Positions 1 through 9,294 of a DNA stretch of 64,000 nt are shown here, piece by piece. The stretch is from Prorocentrum cordatum (lineage: Eukaryota > Sar > Dinophyceae > Prorocentrales > Prorocentraceae), in assembly GCA_963575745.1 (NCBI GenBank), contig CAUYUJ010003625.1, forward strand, positions 426,635 through 490,634. The letters run 5' to 3'. Numbering within the stretch: the stretch's first letter is position 1; every line of letters begins with the position of its first letter. Below the pieces are notes generated by a model. The model saw nothing but the letters and a program-made list of their open reading frames with translations, made no database searches and was not told the DNA's origin. The translations under genes and the position numbers were made by a program.

Positions 1-178
1 CGCCCGTCCCTCTTCCCTCCCTTCCCCCCGTGCGTCCTTTCTCCCTCCTTTGAAGCACAGCAGAATTATGCATGCGCATCCACAGCCTCGTTCCGCAGCT
101 TGCAGGGCGGATGCCGTCAAAGACGGGGTCCCGGCCCATGCCCTGTGCACGTGCCCATGGGCTGCCCCAGCCTACGGC

Positions 179-297
179 TTGACCTGACCTGACCTGACCT
201 GACCTGACATAGCTTGCACCACGTGGCTTCCATCGCATAGCTTACACCATATATAGTTTGCAACATGTAGCTTGCACCGCATAGCTTGCGCCATGCG
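179..297. repeat. TGACC pentamer run and degenerate ATAGCTTGCACC tandem repeat
   Basis: About five perfect TGACC/GACCT pentamers (181-206) run straight into four to five degenerate copies of ATAGCTTGCACCA spaced 12-28 bp apart (207-297). The pentamers are uniform while the second block is diverged, so they look like arrays of different age. No gene is associated. Confidence 0.8.
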
Positions 298-477
298 AGG
301 ACAGCAGCCTGGAATCTGGAGCACCGTCGGGACCACCCTCGCCAGCCGAGGGCTACACGCAAGACTTCTGACTTCAACTTTGCATGCAGAATTTCCATCG
401 CCCACACGAATTTATAGCCTTCTGCCCACGTCCGCTTGCGGACCGATTCGATTCGACCGGGCCTTGCCTTCCGATCC

Positions 478-577
478 GTCGGGACCACCCGGGGCCATCC
501 AGAAACCACCCGTCGGGCCACCCCCGGGGCCATCCAAAAACGCCGGCGGGCCCCCCCCGCGGGCATCCAAAAACTGC
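478..577. repeat. Three copies of a ~32-bp tandem repeat
   Basis: Three consecutive units of the form GTCGGGCCACCC-CGGGGCCATCC-(A)AAAACNNC, each about 32 bp, drifting in the GC-rich part but keeping CATCC followed by an A run. Open frames across it are proline/glycine-rich shadows. Confidence 0.7.
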
Positions 578-652
578 GCCTGGGACACTCGAAACAACCT
601 CCCGCCAAAAATTCCGCCAAAAATGTTGCCAAAACACCATTTTGGATTCCAT

Positions 653-722
653 CGCCAATTTCTCCTCCAATTGTTTTTGAAACAGGAATCCCGTCATAAG
701 AAAATTGGCGGAGAAATTGGCG
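653..722. other. 20-bp inverted repeat with 30-nt loop
   Basis: The arm at 653-672 (CGCCAATTTCTCCTCCAATT) is the reverse complement of 703-722 with one mismatch, leaving a 30-nt loop. The arms are AT-richer than the surrounding sequence. No T-run follows and no gene is adjacent, so a bacterial-type terminator reading is not supported; a short foldback remnant or transcript hairpin is possible. Confidence 0.8.
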
Positions 723-729
723 ACCGTCC

Positions 730-1400
730 CCCGGGGCGTTTGCGGGGTCCCCCGCGGGGGAAGGGCGGGAGGGTGGAGGGGGGGCCGGTGGAAAACGAGG
801 GAGGAAGTCGAGGGCGAGGGAGCGCGAGGGGGAGTCGAGGGTAAGGGTGGAAAGTGAGGGAGGGCGAATGAGGGAATATGAACGAGGGTGGAAGAGCGGA
901 CGGAATGCGAGGAAGGGTGGGGGGCGGGGTGGACGGAAGGTGAGGAAAGGTGGCACTGCAAGTGAGATAAGGGAGGGCGGGGCGAAGGAGAATGGGCGAG
1001 GGCGGAGGGCGAGGGGGGGCGGAGGGCGGGGAGCGGATGTGGCGGGGCGAAGGAAGGCGAACGAACTGGCGCGGAAGAGGGCGGGGGAGGGCGGATGGGG
1101 GGGGGCAGGGCGGGGGCGCAGGGATAAGGGGGGGCGAGGGGGCGCGGGGGAACGAAAAGAGGGAAAGGGGGAGGAACAGGGAGGTGGAACATTGGAGGAA
1201 GAAGGAGGGGGGCAGGAAAACGGGAGCAGGGAGAACGAGGGTGAAGGAAAGAGAGACGAGGGACCGCGGAGGGGGGAAAGTGGTTGATGGGGGGGGCGGG
1301 GCAGGGCAGGGGCAGGCGGAAGGGCGCAGGATGGGCAGGGGGGGCGGGAGGAGGCAGGCACCGGGAGAAAAGGCGCAGGAGAAGGGAAGAGGCAGGAGAG
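730..1400 (+). repeat. Polypurine, G-rich low-complexity tract
   Basis: Roughly 670 bp in which the plus strand is almost entirely G and A, made of GGGCGAGGG, GGGAGG and GGGGCGGGGC-type runs with only scattered pyrimidines. Long open frames on both strands (Pro/Ser-rich on minus, Gly/Arg/Glu-rich on plus) result from base composition and are not genes. Many closely spaced G-runs could form G-quadruplex or triplex structures. Confidence 0.85.
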
Positions 1401-2740
1401 GGGACCACGTCGAAGAGACACCTGGGCTCTTGGGTTTCCTTTGGGTCCCTGACACTGTCCTTCGGGACCCCTGGGTTTCCCACAGGTCCTCTCGGGGAAT
1501 TCCAACAGATTTCCGCAAATGCCCACGCCTCCCCGCGCAGGCGTCGGGGAAGCGAGAGGCGATGTTCCAGAGAAGACAACCCCGCCGACTAGTGAGGGAG
1601 GCCCCCGGCGGTTCCCCCGCTTGACTCTGGGCGCCGGCGGTCGCGCCGAAAGGGCGGGGGCGCGTCGAAACGAGCGCCCGGCGATGAGTAGGGGAAACAG
1701 GATCGTCACGGTTTGGGGCGCCCGTGCAACGGGCCGACGGCCCCCCCTGGGAGACGCTGACAGGGCGCTCGCCGAGACGAAAGAGTTCGCCAACCACGCG
1801 ATTCGGCCTCCCAGCGATTGATTGAACGCCAAAAAGAGGAAGAAAAAACAGGGTGCGATGAAGGGCGACGGAAGGAGGACCGACGCGAGGCGCCACGGCC
1901 GCCACCCAACGATCAAACGAACGAGGATGATCAAGGATCAGCCCGTCGGAACCTCCGAGCACGCTCGCGCAAAATCAAGGCAGCCATACTGTTACTTTGC
2001 ATCGTGGGTTCTGGGAGGTAATACGGAACTGGGCACCCCAATATTGGAAAAGGGCTGCCACGCCCGTCGGTCGCCGCGCCCCCCAAGGAGCGGGGCGCCG
2101 GGGGTGCTGCGAAGAGAAGTTGCCCGGCAACAACAGATGCAACCGCGGACTGGGCCCGCGCGAGGGCCCCTTCCAGGCGGGCGGCTCGCGGGCTCGCGGG
2201 CAAGATGGGGCGGCGCCCCCTGCGCGCGCAGCGACAAGGACAGGGGGGGGATCGAGCGCAGGAACGGCGGGATGCCCCGGGAGGGGAGGGAAGGGGACAA
2301 ACAGCTCCCCTCCGCCCGCCCGCCATCGCCCTTGGCCCACCCTACGCCCCTCTTGGGGAAGACAGAACTCTCCAGTTGTGGCGATGGAGCAACACATGCG
2401 AACATCGCGCATATCCATGGGCTGGGCGACGCAACGCGGCGGTGGCCCGACTTCGGCCCGACGGCTTTGGATCAAAAAGCGCGCTACAAGTTGAACGCAA
2501 CGTGGAAATCGCGCCAAATCTGGGGGGGGCAAAGCGGGCCCTCTCCAACCGCCGATCTACGAATCTCAGAAAGAAAATCAAAACATAAAAATTCGCCTCC
2601 AAACGTTCTGCGATTGGTCAGAGCTGATTATTTTCTGTATTCTTCAATCCTGGTTCGCCGCGGTTCTGGTCGACGCAGCCTGGCCGTCGGCCGATGCAGC
2701 CGACGGAAGTTCGAGATGTGGAACCTGGAGAGCTCTACTA
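1400..2740. other. No gene recognised
   Basis: GC-rich sequence without a protein motif I recognise. Open frames overlap in all directions with Arg/Pro/Ala-rich composition, the signature of GC bias. I see no splice-bounded exon, RNA gene or clear repeat. Confidence 0.6.
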
Positions 2741-2744
2741 TCCA

Positions 2745-2860
2745 GAATCTCAAATCCAAGATGCTCAATCCAAGATGCCCAATCCAAGATGCCCAATTCA
2801 ATATTCCCTATTTAATTGTGGGGTCGGAGATGCCCTGGGACGCCCAATCCAATATGCCCG
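2745..2860. repeat. CCAATCCAAGATGCC short tandem repeat
   Basis: Consecutive 14-15-bp units: AATCTCAAATCCAAGATGC, TCAATCCAAGATGCC, CAATCCAAGATGCCC, then diverged copies ending near CCCAATCCAATATGCCC. The CCAAGATG core recurs in the larger CCAAGATGGC-type repeats at 8.0, 24.2 and 27.7 kb. Confidence 0.75.
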
Positions 2861-3344
2861 CGAAGACTGCAAGCCCCTCCCCGAGGAGATGGTGACAGAC
2901 AGCGCGCAACTCATCCCGCGGCAGCGGTAGCACACTCGAGCCTCGGCTCGATCGACGCAGCCACCCTGTCCAGAGGAACGCAACGACGCTGACAGATCTC
3001 GGCGAGGCGCAGCTGAGGCAAATCGCGGGGGCGCACGCAGTCAGGTCTGGAGGGTGGGTCCAGCTTCTTCTCGCGGCTCCCCCTGCGCCCTTGACGGCGC
3101 CGGGCGCCGCTGGCATGGCACGAGGGTGCACTTCAAGGCCACCAGCTCGCAACTGGCGCACCCCCCGGAAAAGAGCGGATGGCCTGCCACTGCCACCAAG
3201 ATCGCCAGTCGCCATATCCGTATACAAAAAGAAACAACCAACGGGGGCCCTGGGAGTTTGGGGGGATCTCTTTTCCACGCCGATTTTGAAAAGCACAACT
3301 CTGCACCAGCGCAAAGCTTCTCGAACCTGTTCCATACCAGCGTC

Positions 3345-3510
3345 TACACCCATACACTGATAATACACCCATGCACCCCACAAAATAATACACCCATACA
3401 CCTCGCAATGTAATAAACCCTACACACCCTACATCATAATACACCCATACGCCAATACTACAACCCACAGAAATATACACCCATACACCCCACATAATAT
3501 TGCGCCAGCA
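3345..3510. repeat. AATACACCCATACACCCC minisatellite
   Basis: Six to seven degenerate units of about 22-29 bp built on AATACACCCATACACCCCAC. The block is C/A-rich on the plus strand. It lies between regions with no recognised gene. Confidence 0.8.
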
Positions 3511-4343
3511 ACCTCGCGCCAACTGCCGATGCGGCACAGGAGGTCGTCTTCCGCCTCGGGCCAGTCCTGGCGGTCGCCGACTGGGTTCGCCCCCGTGCAC
3601 TGGATGACCTTGCCCGATTGAGATATGATCGACTCGCCGCAGTTACCCGCGGGGTCATTGAGGATGCTCCACAAGCACGCGAAACATTATCAATCATGCG
3701 TGACAAGTGGAGGCTTTGCGCGCTTGGACCTTTGCCCTGTGGGCCGCTCTTCTGGGATGTCAGACGGACGTTATACTCGCTCAGCCCCATCTCGATCAGA
3801 CGTGTGCTTCTGATCAGCCGCACGACCCACGCACCCTGCCGAACCTCCGATGAAGGGAATGCCACGTCCCACGGGTCGCGCGGCTGATGAAATGGAAGCT
3901 GCGCAGGCCGAACTCAGCCGCATGCAGCGCGGCAAAGGACCAGGATCCATCCTCCACAGCTTTGAATACTTGGTCGCTTTTGATGGGCGGCGCAAGCATG
4001 ACCCGCCCCGAAGCGGCGCCGCGGCGGACGCGGCAAGCGGAGCGCTGCTTCCACATCGCAAAAACACCGCCTCACAGTGCGCCGCAAGCTTGCCCGCCAA
4101 AAACCTTCAACACGGATGTCGTTGCTCCTCCTCGATGCCACATCGCCGACGTTAACGCCGAGCGCGAGCGGAATCGTCAGTGGCTGCTGAGGAAGTCTGG
4201 TGGGCGGCCGATTCGGCTAAGCGCCCGACAGCCGCAAATATCCAAAATGGCTGTCGCAACGGAATGCGCACATCTTCTCGCCACCTGGGAGATCACGCAT
4301 TCCCCCTCGTTCGTCCGACACTCAAAAACATTACCTGCGCATT
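3510..4343. other. No gene recognised; weak spliced-leader-like site inside
   Basis: Several open frames of 60-135 codons overlap on both strands, but none has a recognisable domain or splice-bounded structure. On the minus strand at 4242-4252 AGCCATTTTGG matches the core of the dinoflagellate spliced leader and TCCGT lies 6 nt upstream (4259-4263). The match stops after 11 nt, so I do not call it a relic. Confidence 0.45.
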
Positions 4344-4401
4344 GTTCCCAACCACGCTGTGGTGCTGGGCCCCGCTTTTCAAGAGAAAGCGCCCCGCGTC
4401 T
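4344..4401 (+). repeat. Conserved satellite-module leader, copy 1
   Basis: Contains TTCCCAACCA, CTGTGGTGCTGGG, CGCTTTTCAAGAGA and GCGCCCCGCGT in that order. The same ordered blocks occur at 48971-49020 (+), 52160-52216 (-) and 54018-54073 (-). Here it is followed, as in copies 2 and 4, by a pyrimidine-rich (CCT) stretch and then a CAT microsatellite. CCCAAC...GTTGGG in the other copies could pair as a short stem. Confidence 0.8.
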
Positions 4402-4455
4402 CCCCTCGTTCCTCCCCCCTCCTCCCCCATCCCGCCCCTGCCTCTGCTCCTCGCA

Positions 4456-4618
4456 TGCCATCATCATCATCATCATTGCCATCATCATCATCATTGCCAT
4501 CATCATCATCGCCACCACCATCGTCATCATCACCATCAATATCATCATCACCATCATCACCTTCAACAGCATCATCATCATCATCATCATCGTCGTGTTC
4601 GCTATCGCCATCGTCGCC
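4456..4618. repeat. (CAT)n / ATC trinucleotide microsatellite
   Basis: About 160 bp of CAT/ATC triplets with interspersed GCC, CAC and AAC variants. Frames through it give poly-His, poly-Ser, poly-Ile, poly-Met or poly-Asp and are not genes. It sits between leader copy 1 and the 90-bp satellite. Confidence 0.95.
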
Positions 4619-4639
4619 CCCATCCCAAGACACCCCATC

Positions 4640-5815
4640 ACGCGCTTCCGTCGTGGCCCCATTGGGAACTACCCGTGGCCCCAATAGTACCGTTCGCGGG
4701 CGAACGCCACCCCCTTCCCGCCACACCCCTCACGCGCGCCGCGACCCCATGGGGAGATTCAGCCAAGACCCCAGCGGCACTGTTTGCAAGTGGGCGCCGG
4801 CACGCAGTTCGCGGCCTCACGCGGAGCTCCAACTAAAGCCCCACTTGCACCGTTCGCGCGTAGGCGCCACCCCCCTCTCGGCACGTCACGCACGCGTTTT
4901 TCGCGGCCCCGCAGGGAACTCCCATTAAGGCGCGGTGGGCGTCGCCCTTGTTTCGGCACACCCCTCGCGCGCTTCGTCATGGCCCCGTAGGGGGGTTCAA
5001 CTAAGGCCCAACTGGCGCCGTTCGCACGTCGGCGTCGCCCCCGCTTCGGCACACCCCTCGCGCGCGTGACCCCATAGGGAGCCCCAGCTAAGACCCCAGT
5101 GGCACTATTCGCACGTGGGCACCACGCCCGTTTCGGCGCACCCTCGCACGTTGTGTGGACCCATATGGAGACCCACCTAAAGCCCAAGCGGCAGCGTTTG
5201 CGCGTGGGCGTCACCCCTCCTTTCGGCATACCCTTCGCACGTTTCGTCTGTCGTGGTCCCATGGGGAGCTCCAGCCAAGGCCCAAATGGCATCGTTCGCA
5301 CGCGGGCGCTGTCCTCGTTCCTGTACACCCCCCTCCACCCAAAACCCAGCGGCGCCGTTCGCGCGTGGGCGTCGCCACCGTTTCGGCACACCCCTCACGC
5401 GTCGCGTGGCCCCATAGGGAGCTCCAACTAAGGCAGCAAAGGCACCGTTCGCATGCGGGCGTCGCCCCCTTTCTGCACATGTCTCACACGCTTTGCGGCC
5501 CCATAGGGAGTTCCAGCTAAAGCCGAAACGGCGCCGCCGTTCGCCTCGCACGTGGGCGACACCCCCATTTCGGCACACCCCCCACAGCGTCCCTGACCCC
5601 ACAACTCCACCTAAGGCCCAATTGCGACCTCTCCTTTTTTCCGGCACACCCCGCACGCATTTCGCGTCGTCGCGGTCACGCAGGGATCTCCACCTACGGC
5701 CCCAGCGGCGCAACCCGCGAATGGGCGACACTCCCGACCGCAGGGAGCTCCGCCAAAGACCCCAGCGGTACAGCCCGCATGCGGTCGCTGCCCCACTTGC
5801 GGCACTGACAACTGC
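4640..5815 (+). repeat. ~90-bp satellite, array A (diverged)
   Basis: About 13 diverged units of roughly 85-95 bp. The recurring core is GGCCCCATAGGGAGCTCCA, followed by CTAAGGCC, a GCACCGTTCGC-like block, a CGTGGGCG block and TTTCGGCACACCCCTC. Its reverse complement gives the core of the 90-bp unit of array D (52.7-53.9 kb), and its orientation matches array B at 49.6 kb. Degradation increases toward the 3' end. Confidence 0.85.
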
Positions 5816-6536
5816 ACGTGGTTGGGTTCTTCGCCAAGCTTCAGATTTGCCGGGGGCGGGGCCCAAGCATAGTAATGTATGGGACGATTGCAAAGGACGC
5901 AGACACTCAATAACCATTACTATTGTGGACATGGGGCCCCCGCACTTCAAGAGCAACAGGACTTACCGGCGCATGAGTGTGCGATGATGAATCTACGAGT
6001 GCGTTAATGCGTGTGTGTGCGGGCGCGTGGATGCGCGATTGCGTGGGCGCGCGTGGGGTTGTGGCGAAAACGATGATGCGCAATGGGGGCAATAATGACG
6101 ATGGCGGAGTGGGCGTGTCTGTGCGTTGAGGATGGTGAGTGGTTGATGGCGACGGCGGCGTTGACGACGGCTGACGACGACGTCAGGTGGTGTTCGTGGA
6201 CGCCGCCACGGACCAATTCTTGGATCCGCGCGCGGACGCAGATTCCTGGGACTCCGGGAACGCCACGCCCCCACCACGCCCTTTCTCTCCAATGCTTTTC
6301 CAACATAAGTTCTCGCGGAACGCCGCAGATGAGTTCCAAACGCAAAAACTGAATGGCGAAAACCAGTTCGGCCTTGTCTTCTTGCGCGCGGAACTTGCGG
6401 GCGCGTGCGTGATGAGAGGCATTTTATGTGTGCGCTGTATAAACATGCGGCAACGTCAAGATATAGTTCTTCTGTACATAGATGCACGTCTGAAACACAT
6501 ACAATGCAGAAATGCATACATAAATCTATAGATATA
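5816..6536. other. No gene recognised; alternating TG/GC tract
   Basis: Between 5990 and 6125 the plus strand is rich in alternating GTGTGTGCGGGCGCG, a purine-pyrimidine pattern that could adopt Z-DNA. No coding signal is evident. Confidence 0.5.
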
Positions 6537-6930
6537 CGCGCGCTCAGGTTCTAGCGCAAACGCTGGCGACTGCGATGTCGAATGGTCTGAGCCTTCTTGT
6601 CCCGTCTTGGGGACGTCCTGAGGGTCTCGTGAGTGGTCTTGGGGCGGTCTTGGGAGGCTCTTCGGCGCTCTTGGACCGTTGGAAGCTCGAAAACGCGAGA
6701 AGCCAAAAAAATGGAAAAAAACAAAAAAAACATTCAACATATACGACTTTGGCCTCTTCGGGCCGTACCGTGATACCTATCAGACTTCTTGGGGTCTCTT
6801 GGAGGCCACCTGGGAGCCTCGAGAGCCGTCGGAAGGCTGACTTGGGCTGCTCGCGAGCGTCTTGGGCCGTAACTCGCTGAGCCCTCTACAGACTGTCATG
6901 TTAGTAAACCCATAAAAAGTACCAGAAAAG
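6537..6930 (+). repeat. Dispersed repeat, copy 1 (lacks internal palindrome)
   Basis: 6576-6880 matches, in inverted orientation, 31490-31760. Both contain the blocks CCTCTTCGGGCCGTACCGTG, TGATACCTATCAGACTTCTT and GGAGGCCACCTGGGAGCCTC. After CTTGGGCC copy 1 passes quickly to CCTCTACAGACTG, a block found in copy 2 only beyond a 616-bp palindrome. A CGCGCTCAGGTTCTAGC block at 6537-6555 recurs near 32255. An A-rich stretch (6710-6735) interrupts the match. Confidence 0.85.
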
Positions 6931-8039
6931 TGCCCAAAAAGTGTTATTATCGATGTGTGTGATATGTCCTAAAACCGTTTGCGAAACGTACAAGAAAAGG
7001 ATACGAGGATGGTCGCAAAGTGTCGGCAATGGTTTCCAACGCCCCCTAGGTGTTCGAACAAGTGTCCGCCCCGCCAAAAAAATCCCAACGGAATTCCAGA
7101 ACACGTTCCAAGAATTGAATGTTGAATCATCCAACAACGAGCTGCCATATGCAAGCGCAGCCGCTGGCCACGGAGCCAGCGATAAAGGAGGAATGGGAGG
7201 CGGGCAGGGCACGGAGAAGGAGGTTGAGGAGGCGGGTGGGGCAAGGAGAAGGCCAAACCCGAGAAAGAAGAGGGGATGGCGGGTGGGGGGATGTGCAAAA
7301 TAAGCTCATTTTTTATTTGCAGGGCGCGGCTCCCGCCAACGCCGCGAACCCCCCGAAAAAGAATATCCCTGGGCAGCGCACGCCGCACACGGCGAACTGG
7401 TGAGCTCCCGCCTCGTCATCATATGTTTGGTTTTGGTTGCGGCGGGGGGCGCTGATAAATGTGTCGGTGAGCCCATCTGAAAATGAAGCAAATGATGGAT
7501 TTCCCGCGCCCCGCCCATCATGTGTTGCACCAGCCAAGCTGCGTGCATCCCCCCCCCGTCCTCTCCCCGACGCAGGGGGAACTCGAGAGGGCAGTGCCCT
7601 CGCGCTTTGAAAGGTGGCGGCGTCGCGCCGCCGCGCAGAGACCGACGCAGTCACCGAGCTTGCGCGCCCAATCGACAAGCGCGCGCGCGCGCGGGGGGAG
7701 GCCGACCGAGACGGACGTTGCTCATGTGCAGGTCTCCCTCTCCCACCTCCGCACACTCCTCCCTCCCGACTCCGACCCCCCGCCTCCTACGCGTATATGC
7801 ACCGCCGTACCCGTGGGCACGGTGGGGCATCGCTGAATGCCAACTCGCATCGGGTTGGGGCGCCCCTGAGGCCCGATGACGGCCTCATGGTGGCCTTAGG
7901 GAGGGGCGGGTAGGGTTGCGGGTGTTCCTCGGGCGCCCCGCTAGACACCCATGGCGTTCAACGCCCCCAACCCCCGCCGAAACACGTGCCTGCGCGCGCC
8001 GCCCCCTCTTACACATGGCCCCTGGGGGCCCCACTCGCC
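6931..8039. other. No gene recognised; one weak open frame
   Basis: The only frame worth noting is on the minus strand (7756 to 7313): 147 codons, basic N-terminal half and a hydrophobic Phe/Gly/Ala-rich C-terminus ending next to an A-rich stretch. It resembles no family I know and could be a chance frame. The rest is Pro/Arg-rich GC-biased sequence. Confidence 0.4.
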
Positions 8040-8690
8040 CCTAACGCTCTCAACACAAAGCGCCTATAGATGGCTGCCAAACCAGATCAGGCAACCCCCA
8101 GCGGCAGCAAAGGCCACCCTGCGCGCATCCAAGACCGCTCAAGATGGCCCCAACACGGCTCTGAGGCTGTCCCGAAACGCCCCAAGAGTCGCCGCGCGAG
8201 ACAGCCCAAGAGAGATGGCCCTTCCCCGCCTCAGTAGGCTCGAAGAGACAAGAATTAACGATGTGCCTTACACGTGTTTCGAACATGAGTGGGCCCTCGC
8301 CGTCTTGAGCACCCGTCGGCCCAAGGCGGCCAGCGAGGTGACGGGCATCGACTTCAGACTCACCCAGGGGCTCTACAGGTTGCCCGATACACCCAACATG
8401 GCCCAAGATGATTTCGAGACGGCCCGAAGACAGCACGAAGTCGGATCGCGAGAGTACCCAAGCGCCCCTAACAGCCCCCACCCAAGGGAGGAGGCCAAAT
8501 TTACCCAGAAGGGAGCCCGATATTGGCGCAACAAGCGCCAAACAGCCCAAATACACCCAAAGCCATACCAAGGGGTGCCCCCAGGCGCTCCGAAGCTCCC
8601 CAAGACGTCCCAGATAGGCTATTCGCGACGGCCACGCGCGCACCCTATCGAACAGTCGCCGCCCAAGGTGCTGGGCTGGTGCGACGGCGG
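8040..8690. repeat. CCAAGATGGCCCCAA-type degenerate repeat
   Basis: Loosely repeating 15-24-bp phrases such as CGCTCAAGATGGCCCCAACA, CCCAAGAGAGATGGCCC, GAAGCTCCCCAAGACG. The same style occurs at 13.83-13.99, 17.98-18.15, 24.23-24.64 and 27.69-28.26 kb, and as the reverse complement (CTTGGGGCC) at 31.8-34.1 kb. A 218-codon minus-strand frame through it reflects this composition. Confidence 0.55.
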
Positions 8691-8761
8691 GGGATGCCGC
8701 AGGCATTTAGGATACGCAGCGGCGCCGAACGCCCAATCGGCCTCCCCCGAGCCCGACCACG

Positions 8762-8848
8762 GCTCAGGCCGTGAACTCCATGGGCAGCTCGATTGCCAGG
8801 CCGTGAAATCCATCGGCAGCTCGATGATCGGCTCAGGCCGTGAACTCT
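8762..8848. repeat. ~35-bp repeat overlapping a gene's stop codon
   Basis: Three copies of CAGGCCGTGAANTC spaced 30-40 bp apart (near 8767, 8802 and 8834), two of them followed by CATNGGCAGCTCGAT. The copy nearest the gene contains its last codons and TGA stop. The 3' end of the gene has therefore been duplicated downstream, reproducing coding-like sequence in the 3' UTR. Confidence 0.8.
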
Positions 8849-9122
8849 TTCGATTGCTTGATGATCTCGCAGATCGACTTGCCAAAGTCAGCGATGGCCC
8901 TGGGGCAGTCGGTCGTCGCACCATCCAAGTAGCGCTTCACCGCATCTGCGACCTTGTTCCTCTTGCCGGCAGTCGTCTTGCAGTTCTCGAAATAGTAGAT
9001 GATCTTGCCCGCCGCGAACGTCTGCGCGGCCGCCTTCATCGCAATCTCCGCCTCGCGGATCGCGGCGGTGTCGATCTTGAAATTCAGGGTGCTGGCGAAC
9101 TCCTCGTAGCGTTGCTTCGCCT
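8833..9122 (-). CDS. Terminal exon of the 8.8-12.5 kb gene (unknown protein)
   Basis: Read on the minus strand, a GCTAG|GCG acceptor at about 9123 opens an exon of 96 codons that begins AKQRYEEFASTLNF and ends IIKQSKEFTA before TGA at 8833-8835. It is Lys/Ala-rich, predicted helical and contains CKTTAGKRNK. It lies 170 bp downstream of the main exon, across a GGA-repeat-filled interval that behaves as an intron: the main frame runs out there in a composition unlike its own. The codon style matches the main exon. Function unknown. The exon call rests on the AG|G acceptor, the uninterrupted frame and the stop; a transcript would settle the donor site, which I cannot fix between 9300 and 9330. 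Confidence 0.6.
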
Positions 9123-9125
9123 AGC

Positions 9126-9292
9126 GGAGCCCCCTTCCTCATCCTCCTCCTCTTCCTCCTCCTCCTCCTCCTCCTATTCCTCCTCATCCTCATCCTCCTC
9201 TTCCGCGTCCACCTCCTCCTCCCCCTTCTCCGCTTCCTCCTCTCTCCTCCTCGTCATCCCCCTCCTCCCCCTCCCCAGCGTTCCCCATCCTC
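9126..9292. repeat. (CCT)n pyrimidine microsatellite inside a probable intron
   Basis: CCTCCTCCT and TTCCTCCTC runs on the plus strand, hence GGA/GAG repeats in the sense of the surrounding minus-strand gene. It occupies the interval between main and terminal exons. Confidence 0.85.
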
Positions 9293-9294
9293 CC

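Noticed and set aside
117-1934. Minus-strand frame of about 600 codons, extremely Pro/Ser-rich
   Set aside because: It is the complement of the polypurine tract; several frames are open at once and composition follows the DNA bias, not a protein.
3799-3824. TCAGACGTGTGCT resembles part of a sequencing adapter
   Set aside because: Only 13 nt match and the flanks diverge; no vector or adapter remainder. Most likely coincidence.
8050-8706. 218-codon minus-strand frame with hydrophobic segments
   Set aside because: It runs through the CCAAGATGGCCCC-type repeat, and its Trp/Gly/Leu content is the reverse translation of that phrase.
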